Translations under genes and position numbers: made by a program
NCBI GenBank assembly: GCA_003644175.1
Contig: QNBS01000185.1
Span: forward strand, 1-5,294
DNA from: Planctomycetota bacterium
Lineage (GTDB): Bacteria; Planctomycetota; Phycisphaerae; Sedimentisphaerales; Anaerohalosphaeraceae
Reading direction: 5' to 3'
Length of the DNA: 5,294 nucleotides
Part shown: positions 1 through 5,272 of the stretch, piece by piece
How the letters are laid out: each line of letters opens with the position of its first letter
How positions within the stretch are numbered: the stretch's first letter is position 1
Notes under the pieces: model-generated
The model's database searches: none
What the model saw: the letters and a program-made list of their open reading frames with translations, nothing else
What the model was told of the DNA's origin: nothing

Positions 1-227
1 CGCCGGGCGGCGGCGGCGGAGCGGGGCGAGGTGGTGGGGGACCTGGACGCGGTGGAGCGACCCGTGGCGGCGGATCTGGGCGAGGCGCACCGGCGCCGGC
101 GGCCAGGCCTGCACCCGCAGATGCACCGGTCAAGCCCGAAGCGCCCGAAGTGCCCGCAGTGCCGAGTGATGCGGCTTCGACAAAGCCGCCGGCGACTACT
201 GAAGGTGAGCAGACAGCACAGAGCTGA
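1..227 (+). CDS. rpsC: 30S ribosomal protein S3 (uS3), C-terminal tail only, 5' truncated
   Basis: The reading frame that starts at base 3 is open from the window edge to TGA at 225-227, followed at once by an in-frame TAA at 228-230. It encodes the last 74 residues of a protein that begins upstream. The tail has two parts: about 30 residues dominated by Gly with regularly spaced Arg (RGG-like, e.g. [13 protein letters not shown]), then about 40 residues rich in Pro, Ala, Glu and Thr that look disordered. No KH or S3 C-terminal domain lies in the window. The S3 identity rests on position, because rpsC directly precedes rplP in nearly all bacterial S10 operons. S3 sits at the mRNA entry site of the 30S subunit and its C-terminus varies in length between phyla. 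The first 120 bases have only 20 A/T, far more GC-rich than the genes that follow. The other two forward frames read as Arg/Trp-rich nonsense or lack family features. Confidence 0.8.
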   Translation, partial: PGGGGGAGRGGGGPGRGGATRGGGSGRGAPAPAARPAPADAPVKPEAPEVPAVPSDAASTKPPATTEGEQTAQS

Positions 228-255
228 TAACAGTTTTTCGTAGAGGGTATGTATT

Positions 256-678
256 ATGGCATTGATGCCGAAGAGAGTGAAATATCGCAAGCAGCAGCGA
301 GGCAAGATGAAGGGTAATGCCGGCCGAGCCAACTTTGTGGCGTTCGGTGAATACGGGCTGCAGGCGCTGGAGAGGCACTGGATAACGGGCAGGCAGATTG
401 AGGCCGGCCGAATCGCGGCGACCCATTACCTGCATCGTGAAGGAAAAGTGCATATTCGCATTTTCCCGCACCACTCGTACACGGCCAAGCCGCTGGAAAC
501 ACGAATGGGTAAAGGAAAGGCCGAAATCGCCGGATGGGTCGCGCGCGTCAAGCCCGGAACCATTCTTTATGAAATCGGCGGCGTTTCGGAGGAAGTGGCC
601 AAGGTGGCGCTGCTAAGAGTCGCCCACAAGATGCCCATCCGGTGCAGATTTGTAACTCGAAGACATTCACTTGGATAA
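256..678 (+). CDS. rplP: 50S ribosomal protein L16 (uL16)
   Basis: This encodes a 140-residue protein, the normal length for L16, which binds 23S rRNA near the A site and peptidyl-transferase centre and helps position aminoacyl-tRNA. Family hallmarks are visible: the basic start [13 protein letters not shown] (from residue 4), the FGEYGLQAL segment around residue 30, [10 protein letters not shown], the second L16 signature [12 protein letters not shown] near residues 80-91, and the ending RCRFVTRRH. The ATG at 256 has GAGGG at 243-247, 8 nt upstream, giving the N-terminus MALMPKR. A second in-frame ATG at residue 4 would also fit the family but lies further from the Shine-Dalgarno. The gene follows rpsC after a 28-nt gap and is followed 11 nt later by rpmC. 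Confidence 0.98.
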   Translation: MALMPKRVKYRKQQRGKMKGNAGRANFVAFGEYGLQALERHWITGRQIEAGRIAATHYLHREGKVHIRIFPHHSYTAKPLETRMGKGKAEIAGWVARVKPGTILYEIGGVSEEVAKVALLRVAHKMPIRCRFVTRRHSLG

Positions 679-689
679 GTGGAGAAACG

Positions 690-887
690 ATGAAGGCTTC
701 AGAATTACGGGAATTGAGATCCGATGAGCTTTCCGACAAGCTTGACGACCTTGTAAAGCGGCTGTTTTCGATTCGGGCCCAGGCGGTCACCGAAAAGCTC
801 GAGGACACCAACGCCGTTAAGAACGTCAAGCGGGATATTGCGCGGGTAAAGACAATAATGCGCCAACAAGAATTAAAGGGTTCCTGA
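690..887 (+). CDS. rpmC: 50S ribosomal protein L29 (uL29)
   Basis: This is a 65-residue small basic helical-hairpin protein, typical in length for L29, which sits by the polypeptide exit tunnel and contributes to the SRP and trigger-factor docking surface. Recognisable parts are the start MKASELREL, the LFSIRAQ segment at residues 25-31 (the family's LFxLRxQ) and the second-helix signature [14 protein letters not shown] at about 41-54. The ATG at 690 is preceded by GGAG at 681-684 with a 5-nt spacer. An alternative start inside rplP at 642 would add 16 residues unlike L29 and has no ribosome binding site, so I reject it. The gene sits 11 nt after rplP and 5 nt before rpsQ, suggesting coupled translation. 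Confidence 0.97.
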   Translation: MKASELRELRSDELSDKLDDLVKRLFSIRAQAVTEKLEDTNAVKNVKRDIARVKTIMRQQELKGS

Positions 888-892
888 GGCAT

Positions 893-1156
893 ATGGAAGA
901 AACCACCCAGCACAAAACCAGGCAAGCAGTTGTCGTCGGTAAGAGCGGCGACAAGAGCATTAAGGTTCAGATTGATTACAAGATCAAGCACCCTATGTAC
1001 GGCAAGTACATCAAACGCCGGACCAGGCTGGGCGTTCACGATGAGAAGAATATGGCGGGCATCGGCGATGTCGTCGAGATCGCCGAGTGCAGACCGATCA
1101 GCAAGACCAAGAGCTGGCGTCTTGTGAAGGTCCTGAAAAAGGGAATTATTGAGTAA
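893..1156 (+). CDS. rpsQ: 30S ribosomal protein S17 (uS17)
   Basis: This encodes an 87-residue OB-fold primary 16S rRNA-binding protein needed early in 30S assembly. The S17 signature [13 protein letters not shown] is complete at residues 58-70, preceded by the typical [14 protein letters not shown] stretch (32-45) and HDE at 49-51. The start is the ATG at 893, only 5 nt after the rpmC stop. A GAGG overlapping that stop (886-889) leaves just 3 nt of spacing, while AAAGGG at 875-880 inside rpmC leaves 12 nt. Initiation is therefore probably coupled to termination of rpmC. Length and sequence are ordinary for the family, ending in a short GIIE tail. Confidence 0.98.
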   Translation: MEETTQHKTRQAVVVGKSGDKSIKVQIDYKIKHPMYGKYIKRRTRLGVHDEKNMAGIGDVVEIAECRPISKTKSWRLVKVLKKGIIE

Positions 1157-1157
1157 A

Positions 1158-1160
1158 GGA
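1158..1160 (+). promoter_or_regulatory. Shine-Dalgarno supporting the GTG start of rplN
   Basis: AAAGGA (1155-1160) overlaps the rpsQ stop codon. Its GGA core ends 8 nt before the GTG at 1169. This supports GTG as the true rplN start, since the resulting N-terminus MIQQETMLN matches the conserved L14 start. The next in-frame ATG, at residue 7, would cut off conserved residues. Confidence 0.75.
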
Positions 1161-1168
1161 ACAACACG

Positions 1169-1558
1169 GTGATTCAGCAGGAAACGATGTTGAATATAGC
1201 CGACAACAGCGGCGTCAAGACAGCGCAGTGCATCAAGGTGCTGGGACGCGGCGGCGCGCGGAAAGGCAAATGCACACGACCGACGGCGACTGTCGGCGAT
1301 ATTGTTTGCGTTGCGATCAAGAAGCACCTTCCGAACTGTCAACTTGACGACAAGAAGGTTCACAAGTGTGTGATCATCCGCACGAAATATCCTGTTCGCA
1401 GGACGGACGGCAGTTATGTGCGGTTTGACAGCAATGCGGCGGTGATGATCGATCCCGAAGGAAACCCCATCGGGACCCGTATCTTCGGCGCCGTCGCCCG
1501 GGAACTTCGTGAAAAGAACTTTATGAAGATCATCTCGCTTGCCGGCGAGGTGGTTTGA
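1169..1558 (+). CDS. rplN: 50S ribosomal protein L14 (uL14), with a loop insertion
   Basis: This is a 129-residue protein of the L14 family (usually 122-123), a five-stranded barrel protein that binds 23S rRNA at the subunit interface, forms an intersubunit bridge with 16S rRNA and is the docking site of the silencing factor RsfS. Conserved parts are MLNIADNSG (7-15), CIKVLG (21-26), the signature region CVIIRTK...[15 protein letters not shown] (67-94), the GTRIFG motif at 102-107 and [12 protein letters not shown] at the end. The start is GTG. The extra length lies between LG (25-26) and VGD (42-44), where 15 residues replace about 8 in E. coli. Five cysteines (21, 35, 47, 57, 67) are more than I expect for this protein. 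It is 12 nt after rpsQ and 54 nt before rplX. Confidence 0.97.
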   Translation: MIQQETMLNIADNSGVKTAQCIKVLGRGGARKGKCTRPTATVGDIVCVAIKKHLPNCQLDDKKVHKCVIIRTKYPVRRTDGSYVRFDSNAAVMIDPEGNPIGTRIFGAVARELREKNFMKIISLAGEVV

Positions 1559-1559
1559 A

Positions 1560-1612
1560 AATCGACAACAAGGTTAAAAGACGCTAAGTGAGCAGGTTGG
1601 AAGAGTTCGATT
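1560..1612 (+). repeat. Inverted repeat spanning the rplN-rplX gap
   Basis: AATCGA at 1560-1565, just after the rplN stop, is the exact reverse complement of TCGATT at 1607-1612, just before the rplX ATG. Allowing a 2-nt bulge, AAC downstream of the first arm can also pair with GTT at 1605-1607 (offset by one base). If it folds, the rplX Shine-Dalgarno (GGAAGAG, 1599-1605) would lie at the edge of a loop of about 40 nt. The arms are short and the loop long, so this may be chance. Confidence 0.25.
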
Positions 1613-1954
1613 ATGGCCAGGCATGTAAGAAAAGGTGAAACGGTTGAAATCATAGCCGGCGACCACAAGGGGTCAACCGGCAGGGTCATGAAGGTGATGC
1701 CCGACAAGCAGCGGGTTCTTGTCGAGGGGCTCAACCTTGCTTACAAACACGTGCGTCCGTCGCAGCGGAATCCGCAGGGCGGCCGGATTCGTGTCGAGAG
1801 GCCCATCCATATCAGTAATGTTTTGCCCGTGAACCCGAAGAGTTCGCAGGGCACAAGAGTGCGTTTTACAACCGACGCCAAGGGCGTTAAGAAGAAAGTC
1901 GCCGCCGCCGGCGGCGACATTGCGGTTATAAAGAAAGCAAAAAAAGACAAGTGA
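1613..1954 (+). CDS. rplX: 50S ribosomal protein L24 (uL24)
   Basis: This encodes a 113-residue assembly-initiator protein that binds domain I of 23S rRNA near the exit tunnel. The N-terminal KOW motif is clear at about residues 5-31 (VRKGETVEIIAGDHKGSTGRV), followed by LVEGLNLAYKHVRPS and the family's NPQGG...RPIHISNV segment. The C-terminus is lysine-rich (KKAKKDK) and makes the protein slightly longer than the roughly 104 residues of E. coli L24. The ATG at 1613 has GGAAGAG at 1599-1605, 7 nt upstream. The 54-nt leader after rplN contains a weak inverted repeat. The gene is followed by rplE after 28 nt. Confidence 0.97.
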   Translation: MARHVRKGETVEIIAGDHKGSTGRVMKVMPDKQRVLVEGLNLAYKHVRPSQRNPQGGRIRVERPIHISNVLPVNPKSSQGTRVRFTTDAKGVKKKVAAAGGDIAVIKKAKKDK

Positions 1955-1982
1955 TCTTGATTTGATGTGAAGGTTTGTTCGG

Positions 1983-2525
1983 ATGTCGCGTTTGAGAGAT
2001 ATATACAAGTCTAAGGTAATACCGGCCATGCAGGAGAAGTTCGGTTACAAGAGCGTTATGGCCGTACCCAAAATGGAAAAAGTGGTTGTGTCCATGGGTG
2101 TCGGCAAGGCCGTCGCCGACAAGAAGTTTCTGGACAGCGCCTTGAAGGATCTGACGGTTATTTCCGGTCAAAAGCCGCTGATCTGTCCGGCCAAAAAGAG
2201 CGTGTCGAACTTTAAGGTTCGACAGGGCGCGCACACGGGCTTGAAAGTTACGCTTCGCAAGGAGCGAATGTATGAGTTTATGGATCGCCTGATCAACCTC
2301 GCTATTCCGCGGGTAAAGGACTTTCGGGGACTGAACCCCAAGAGCTTCGACGGCAGGGGGGACTATTCGATGGGCCTCCAGGAGCAAAGTGTCTTTCCGG
2401 AAATTGACCCGGGCAGGATCGAGAATACGCAGGGTATGAATATTACGTTTGTAACAACGGCAAGAACCGACGAAGAAGGACGCGAGCTTCTAAGGCTCTG
2501 CGGCATGCCGTTTAGGGATTTATGA
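1983..2525 (+). CDS. rplE: 50S ribosomal protein L5 (uL5)
   Basis: This is a 180-residue protein, standard for bacterial L5, which with L18 anchors 5S rRNA in the central protuberance and contacts P-site tRNA. Visible family segments are KVVVSMGVGKAVADKK at 33-48, GQKPLI at 62-67, the AKKSVSNFKVRQG loop at 70-82, LKVTLR followed by the MYEFMDRL helix, the DFRGL motif and the ending LCGMPF. The ATG at 1983 has GAAGG at 1969-1973, 9 nt upstream. The gene lies between rplX and rpsN as in the canonical spc operon. Nothing is missing or frameshifted. Confidence 0.98.
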   Translation: MSRLRDIYKSKVIPAMQEKFGYKSVMAVPKMEKVVVSMGVGKAVADKKFLDSALKDLTVISGQKPLICPAKKSVSNFKVRQGAHTGLKVTLRKERMYEFMDRLINLAIPRVKDFRGLNPKSFDGRGDYSMGLQEQSVFPEIDPGRIENTQGMNITFVTTARTDEEGRELLRLCGMPFRDL

Positions 2526-2549
2526 TACACGTGTAATTGGAGTTTGTAA

Positions 2550-2735
2550 ATGTCGACCAAGGCGCTGGAAAACAAGGCCGAAAAAAAACCGAAATACCGA
2601 AGCAGAGGTTATACTCGCTGCCGGATATGCGGCAGAAGCAGGGCGGTGTATCGCAAGTTCAAAATCTGCCGAATCTGCTTCAGGACCATGGCCAACGCCG
2701 GCAAGATTCCCGGCGTTCGGAAGGCAAGTTGGTAA
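2550..2735 (+). CDS. rpsN: 30S ribosomal protein S14, zinc-binding type (uS14)
   Basis: This encodes a 61-residue protein, the short zinc-ribbon form of S14 (about 61 residues) rather than the roughly 100-residue zinc-free form of E. coli. The four ligands are all present as CxxC-x12-CxxC at Cys24, Cys27, Cys40 and Cys43, within [20 protein letters not shown]. The ending IPGVRKASW is the invariant S14 C-terminus. It binds 16S rRNA in the 30S head. The ATG at 2550 is preceded by GGAG at 2539-2542 with a 7-nt spacer. The gene follows rplE after 24 nt and precedes rpsH after 59 nt. Because the zinc form is the only S14 seen here, a zinc-independent paralogue might exist elsewhere in the genome, as in some bacteria. 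That cannot be judged from this window. Confidence 0.97.
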   Translation: MSTKALENKAEKKPKYRSRGYTRCRICGRSRAVYRKFKICRICFRTMANAGKIPGVRKASW

Positions 2736-2794
2736 TCGAGATTGACGAAACGCTTGAATTGTGAATGTGAGCCTGTCATAGCGGAGCAAAATAG

Positions 2795-3193
2795 ATGAGT
2801 CTGAGCGATCCGATAGCGGATATGTTGACAAGGATACGCAACGCCGGCCGAACGGGCAAACCCGAAGTCAGGGTGCGGGCGTCCAAAATATGCCGGGGCG
2901 TAGCCGAAACGCTGAAAAGTGAAGGTTATATCGAAGACTACGACCGGATTGACGACGGAAAGCAGGGCCTGATTCGGATCAAGCTGAAATACTCCGAAGA
3001 CGGAGACTTTGTGATAACCGAGATCAAGAGAGTGAGCAAGCCCGGAAGACGTGTTTACAGCAGTGTTGCCGATCTGCCCGATGTATTAGGTGGCTTGGGA
3101 ATCACAATTGTTTCAACAAGCAGGGGCATAATGAGTGACAGAAACTGCCGCAAAGCCAACATCGGCGGCGAATTGATTTGTATGGTGAGCTGA
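2795..3193 (+). CDS. rpsH: 30S ribosomal protein S8 (uS8)
   Basis: This is a 132-residue protein of normal S8 length. S8 is a primary binder of the central domain of 16S rRNA and, in E. coli, represses the spc operon by binding its own mRNA near rplE. The family start MSLSDPIADMLTRIRNA is intact, and the C-terminal signature STSRGIM is at 107-113, followed by IGGELICMV. The ATG at 2795 has GGAG at 2783-2786, 8 nt upstream. The stop shares one base with the rplF start (TGATG), so S8 and L6 are probably made at coupled rates. I could not recognise an S8-binding mRNA mimic by eye around rplE, and this regulation may not apply here. Confidence 0.98.
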   Translation: MSLSDPIADMLTRIRNAGRTGKPEVRVRASKICRGVAETLKSEGYIEDYDRIDDGKQGLIRIKLKYSEDGDFVITEIKRVSKPGRRVYSSVADLPDVLGGLGITIVSTSRGIMSDRNCRKANIGGELICMVS

Positions 3194-3771
3194 TGAGTCG
3201 CATAGGAAAAAAACCCATAGAAATCCCGCAGGGAGTTAAAGTCGAGCAGAAGGGCAAGACCGTCAAAGCAACCGGTCCTTTAGGGACCCTTCAGGTCGAT
3301 TGTCATCCGCTGATCGACGTCAAGGTGGATGCCGGCGCCGGCCGGATCGTGGTAACTAACCCCGATATTGCCGACAGGGAGAGAAGGGCTCTGCACGGCA
3401 CGACGCGAGCATTGCTCAACAATCTCGTTCTCGGCGTCAGCAAGGGATTCAAACGCCGTATGCAGATTTTCGGCACGGGCTACAATCTCAAGGAGCAGGG
3501 CGGCAAGCTTGTGCTCCAGGTGGGTTATTGTCATCCGGTCGAAATGAAAATTCCACAGGGGGTAAAGGTGGACATCAAGGTCCCGGCAACCCGGGGAAAC
3601 GATGTGCCGGCGTCGTTTGTTCTGGCGAGTCCTGACAAACAGCAGTTGGGTCAGTTCGCCGCAGAGATACGAAAAGTTCGTCCTCCCGAGCCTTACAAGG
3701 GCAAGGGCATTCGGTATGCCGATGAAGTGGTTCGGCGAAAGGTAGGTAAGGCGTTTGCTTCCGGCGCCTAA
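3193..3771 (+). CDS. rplF: 50S ribosomal protein L6 (uL6)
   Basis: This encodes a 192-residue protein with two repeated alpha/beta domains that binds 23S rRNA beneath the L7/L12 stalk, near the factor-binding site. The start [15 protein letters not shown] is typical, GPLG near residue 33 closes the first strand region, and the L6 signature PPEPYKGKG is complete at residues 164-172, followed by IRYADE. The start is the ATG at 3193, which overlaps the rpsH stop by one base. GGTGAG at 3184-3189 is only 3 nt away, so translation is likely coupled to rpsH. An in-frame non-ATG start at 3178 would add five residues from within rpsH and is not supported. An 82-nt gap follows. Confidence 0.98.
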   Translation: MSRIGKKPIEIPQGVKVEQKGKTVKATGPLGTLQVDCHPLIDVKVDAGAGRIVVTNPDIADRERRALHGTTRALLNNLVLGVSKGFKRRMQIFGTGYNLKEQGGKLVLQVGYCHPVEMKIPQGVKVDIKVPATRGNDVPASFVLASPDKQQLGQFAAEIRKVRPPEPYKGKGIRYADEVVRRKVGKAFASGA

Positions 3772-3775
3772 GCGG

Positions 3776-3798
3776 GCCGGCAAGACTGGTCTGTCGGC
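3776..3798 (+). other. Possible RNA hairpin in the rplF-rplR gap
   Basis: GCCGGCA at 3776-3782 can pair with TGTCGGC at 3792-3798, giving seven pairs including one G-T wobble around a 9-nt loop. No T-run follows, so it is not a rho-independent terminator. It lies 5 nt after the rplF stop and 55 nt before the rplR start, in the longest non-coding gap of the window. GC-rich short arms make a chance match quite possible. Confidence 0.3.
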
Positions 3799-3853
3799 AA
3801 AAGTCGCCGAGCATGTAGAATACGCGTCGGTTACACAGGTTGGGAATAGATTA

Positions 3854-4219
3854 ATGCGGTTGGATAAAATAAAAAAAGCGAAAGTCAGACGAAAGTATCG
3901 TGCTCGAAAGAAAATATTCGGCAGCCCCGAGCGTCCGAGGCTTTCGGTGTTTCGTACGAGCCGGCACATTTACGTACAGATAATCGACGATTATGCCGGA
4001 GTAACGTTGGCGTCGGCGAGCACACGGTCCAAAAGCCTGCGCGGCGACATAGGCAACGGAGGCAACATTGCCGCCGCTGTTGCGGTGGGCAAAGCCATCG
4101 CCAGGCAGGCTATGGGCGTGGGAATTCAGTGTGTCAGTTTTGACAGGAATCGGTATCGTTACCACGGCCGGGTCAAGGCGCTGGCCGACGCCGCCCGAAA
4201 AGCGGGGCTTGTGTTTTAA
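3854..4219 (+). CDS. rplR: 50S ribosomal protein L18 (uL18)
   Basis: This encodes a 121-residue protein of typical L18 length. L18 binds 5S rRNA together with L5 and L25-type proteins and joins it to the large subunit. The basic N-terminus ([16 protein letters not shown]) is the RNA-binding tail, [19 protein letters not shown] is the first conserved block, and [20 protein letters not shown] ending in KAGLVF is the hallmark C-terminus. I chose the ATG at 3854. The frame stays open upstream to a TTG at 3755 inside rplF, but those 33 extra codons do not resemble L18. The Shine-Dalgarno is weak (GGGA at 3842-3845, 8 nt spacing), poorer than for the neighbours. The gap to rpsE is 46 nt. Confidence 0.96.
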   Translation: MRLDKIKKAKVRRKYRARKKIFGSPERPRLSVFRTSRHIYVQIIDDYAGVTLASASTRSKSLRGDIGNGGNIAAAVAVGKAIARQAMGVGIQCVSFDRNRYRYHGRVKALADAARKAGLVF

Positions 4220-4225
4220 CGGGAC

Positions 4226-4247
4226 GTTCGATGCAGAAGGCATGAAC
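4226..4247 (+). other. Possible hairpin just upstream of the rpsE ribosome binding site
   Basis: GTTC (4226-4229) and ATGC (4231-4234) pair with GCAT (4240-4243) and GAAC (4244-4247). The result is eight Watson-Crick pairs with one bulged G at 4230 and a 5-nt AGAAG loop. It sits between the rplR stop and the rpsE Shine-Dalgarno, ending 7 nt before the latter. No T-run follows, so it is not a terminator. It could tune translation or mark an RNA processing site. This is inference only. Confidence 0.4.
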
Positions 4248-4254
4248 AGGAATT

Positions 4255-4258
4255 GGAG
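4255..4258 (+). promoter_or_regulatory. Shine-Dalgarno supporting the TTG start of rpsE
   Basis: GGAG lies 7 nt before TTG at 4266 and decides the start. The in-frame ATG at 4242 runs into TAA at 4260 and cannot be used. The next in-frame ATG, at residue 10 of the protein, has no comparable site at proper spacing. Confidence 0.75.
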
Positions 4259-4265
4259 ATAAAAG

Positions 4266-4766
4266 TTGGCGGAACAAGCAATTAAACCGGCGATGCAGGG
4301 CGAACAGATACTGGAAGACACCGTCGTCAAGGTCTTTCGATGTTCCAAGGTGGTCAAAGGCGGACGACGGTTCAGCTTTGCGGCGTTGGTGGTCGTCGGC
4401 GATCGAAACAATACCGTAGGTATCGGCTACGGCAAGGCCAACGAGGTGCCGCCTGCCGTTGAAAAAGCGGTCAAGGACGCCAGGAAAAACCTTAACCGGA
4501 TATCGCTGGTGAACGGGACGTTGCCGCATAAAATAGTGGGCAAATGCAGGGCGACGAAAATAACAATGGTTCCCGCCAGCCCGGGCACGGGCGTTATTGC
4601 AGGCTCCAGCGCCCGCGCAGTGCTCGAATATGCCGGCGTGCGTAACGTGCTGACCAAGGTTAACGGCAGCACGTCGGCCAAGAACGTTGTAAAGGCCGTC
4701 ATGGACGGTTTGATGAAGTTGCGCGATAAAGAAGCGGTCCAGGCCCTTCGTGGCGTAGAGATATAA
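4266..4766 (+). CDS. rpsE: 30S ribosomal protein S5 (uS5), TTG start
   Basis: This encodes a 166-residue protein, standard for bacterial S5, which sits on the back of the 30S subunit near the mRNA entry path and affects decoding accuracy. The N-terminal S5 double-stranded-RNA-binding domain carries VVKGGRRFSFAALVVVGD (29-46) and GYGKANEVP (54-62). The C-terminal domain carries PASPGTGVIAG (103-113) and the VRNVLTKVNGSTSAKNVVKA block. Initiation at TTG is unusual among its ATG-using neighbours but is supported by GGAG 7 nt upstream. A possible hairpin lies just before that site. In the canonical spc operon rpmD would come next. Here rplO follows after only 27 nt. Confidence 0.97.
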   Translation: MAEQAIKPAMQGEQILEDTVVKVFRCSKVVKGGRRFSFAALVVVGDRNNTVGIGYGKANEVPPAVEKAVKDARKNLNRISLVNGTLPHKIVGKCRATKITMVPASPGTGVIAGSSARAVLEYAGVRNVLTKVNGSTSAKNVVKAVMDGLMKLRDKEAVQALRGVEI

Positions 4767-4775
4767 GTTTTCAAA

Positions 4776-4785
4776 AAGGTGGTGA
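4776..4785 (+). promoter_or_regulatory. Strong Shine-Dalgarno deciding the rplO start
   Basis: AAGGTGGTGA differs from the full anti-Shine-Dalgarno complement AAGGAGGTGA at one base, making it the best ribosome binding site in the window. It places initiation at the ATG at 4794. It also covers the in-frame GTG at 4779, which therefore cannot be the start. Confidence 0.85.
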
Positions 4786-4793
4786 TATCCAGG

Positions 4794-5243
4794 ATGTTGA
4801 GCAATGAAATAACTTCGATTGCCGGTGCTTACAAAAAGCGCAAACGTCTGGGCAGAGGCAAAGGGACCGGGCACGGCAAGACCTGCGGCCGCGGACACAA
4901 GGGCTGCGGAAGCCGCCCGGGCAGTTCTGCACGCCCGACCTACGAAGGCGGCCAGATGCCGTTGTTCAGGAGACTGCCCAAGCGCGGTTTCAACAACTAC
5001 AATTTTGCCGGGCGATACGAGATCGTCAACGTGTCGCAGCTTGAGAGGTTCTTCAGCGACGGTGCGGTGATCAGCGTTCAGGAACTCGTGGCGGTCAATC
5101 TTATCGACAGCGCCGGCAGTCGGGTCAAAATCTTAGGCGACGGCGAGTTAACGAAGAAACTGGACGTGGCGGCTCACAAATTCAGCAAGAGCGCCGAGCA
5201 GAAGATATCGAACTGCGGCGGCACGGTGAAGATCGTCGCCTGA
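4794..5243 (+). CDS. rplO: 50S ribosomal protein L15 (uL15)
   Basis: This encodes a 149-residue protein, the usual L15 length, a late-assembly 23S rRNA-binding protein with a long extended Gly/Arg/Lys-rich N-terminus that threads into the 50S core. Family markers are LGRGKGTGHGKTCGRGHKG (19-37), the EGGQMPLFRRLPKRGF block and the C-terminal VKILGDGELTKKLDVAAHKFSKSA. The ATG at 4794 has an almost perfect Shine-Dalgarno 8 nt upstream. The N-terminal tail contains His27, Cys31, His35 and Cys38, where most bacteria that I recall have no cysteines. A third cysteine is at 141. The gene directly follows rpsE with no rpmD between, and secY begins 29 nt after its stop. Confidence 0.97.
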   Translation: MLSNEITSIAGAYKKRKRLGRGKGTGHGKTCGRGHKGCGSRPGSSARPTYEGGQMPLFRRLPKRGFNNYNFAGRYEIVNVSQLERFFSDGAVISVQELVAVNLIDSAGSRVKILGDGELTKKLDVAAHKFSKSAEQKISNCGGTVKIVA

Positions 5244-5257
5244 ATGACAGGGACTGT

Positions 5258-5263
5258 AAAGGG
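5258..5263 (+). promoter_or_regulatory. Shine-Dalgarno for secY
   Basis: AAAGGG lies 9 nt before the ATG at 5273 and supports that codon as the secY start. It argues against the ATG at 5244 that abuts the rplO stop, because that codon lies upstream of this site. Confidence 0.65.
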
Positions 5264-5272
5264 AAACAGGGA

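Noticed and set aside
31..243. Forward open frame at the window start, ending in TAG at 241-243
   Set aside because: It is a shadow of the Gly-rich S3 tail: an Arg-rich translation without family features, with its stop overlapping the rplP ribosome binding site. The frame starting at base 3 gives a coherent low-complexity S3 tail ending in tandem stops.
548..1363. 271-codon open frame on the minus strand across rplP-rplN
   Set aside because: It lies wholly antisense to four well-recognised ribosomal protein genes, and its translation matches no family I know. The openness follows from codon bias of the + strand genes.
2526..2535. Perfect palindrome TACACGTGTA between rplE and rpsN
   Set aside because: A 10-bp palindrome is expected about five times by chance in a window this size. 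It has no loop and no T-run, so it is neither a terminator nor a clear operator.
2537..2764. Forward open frame overlapping rpsN in another frame
   Set aside because: It is out of frame with the zinc-type S14, which has all four cysteines and a good ribosome binding site. The product is glutamine-rich and unlike any known protein.
3813..3818. Start-stop element ATGTAG in the rplF-rplR gap
   Set aside because: It has no Shine-Dalgarno at proper spacing, and a six-base match is easily chance.
3280..3969. 229-codon minus-strand open frame over rplF-rplR
   Set aside because: Antisense shadow of L6 and L18 with no recognisable domain.
4173..4898. 241-codon minus-strand open frame over rpsE-rplO
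   Set aside because: Antisense shadow of S5 and L15 with no recognisable domain.
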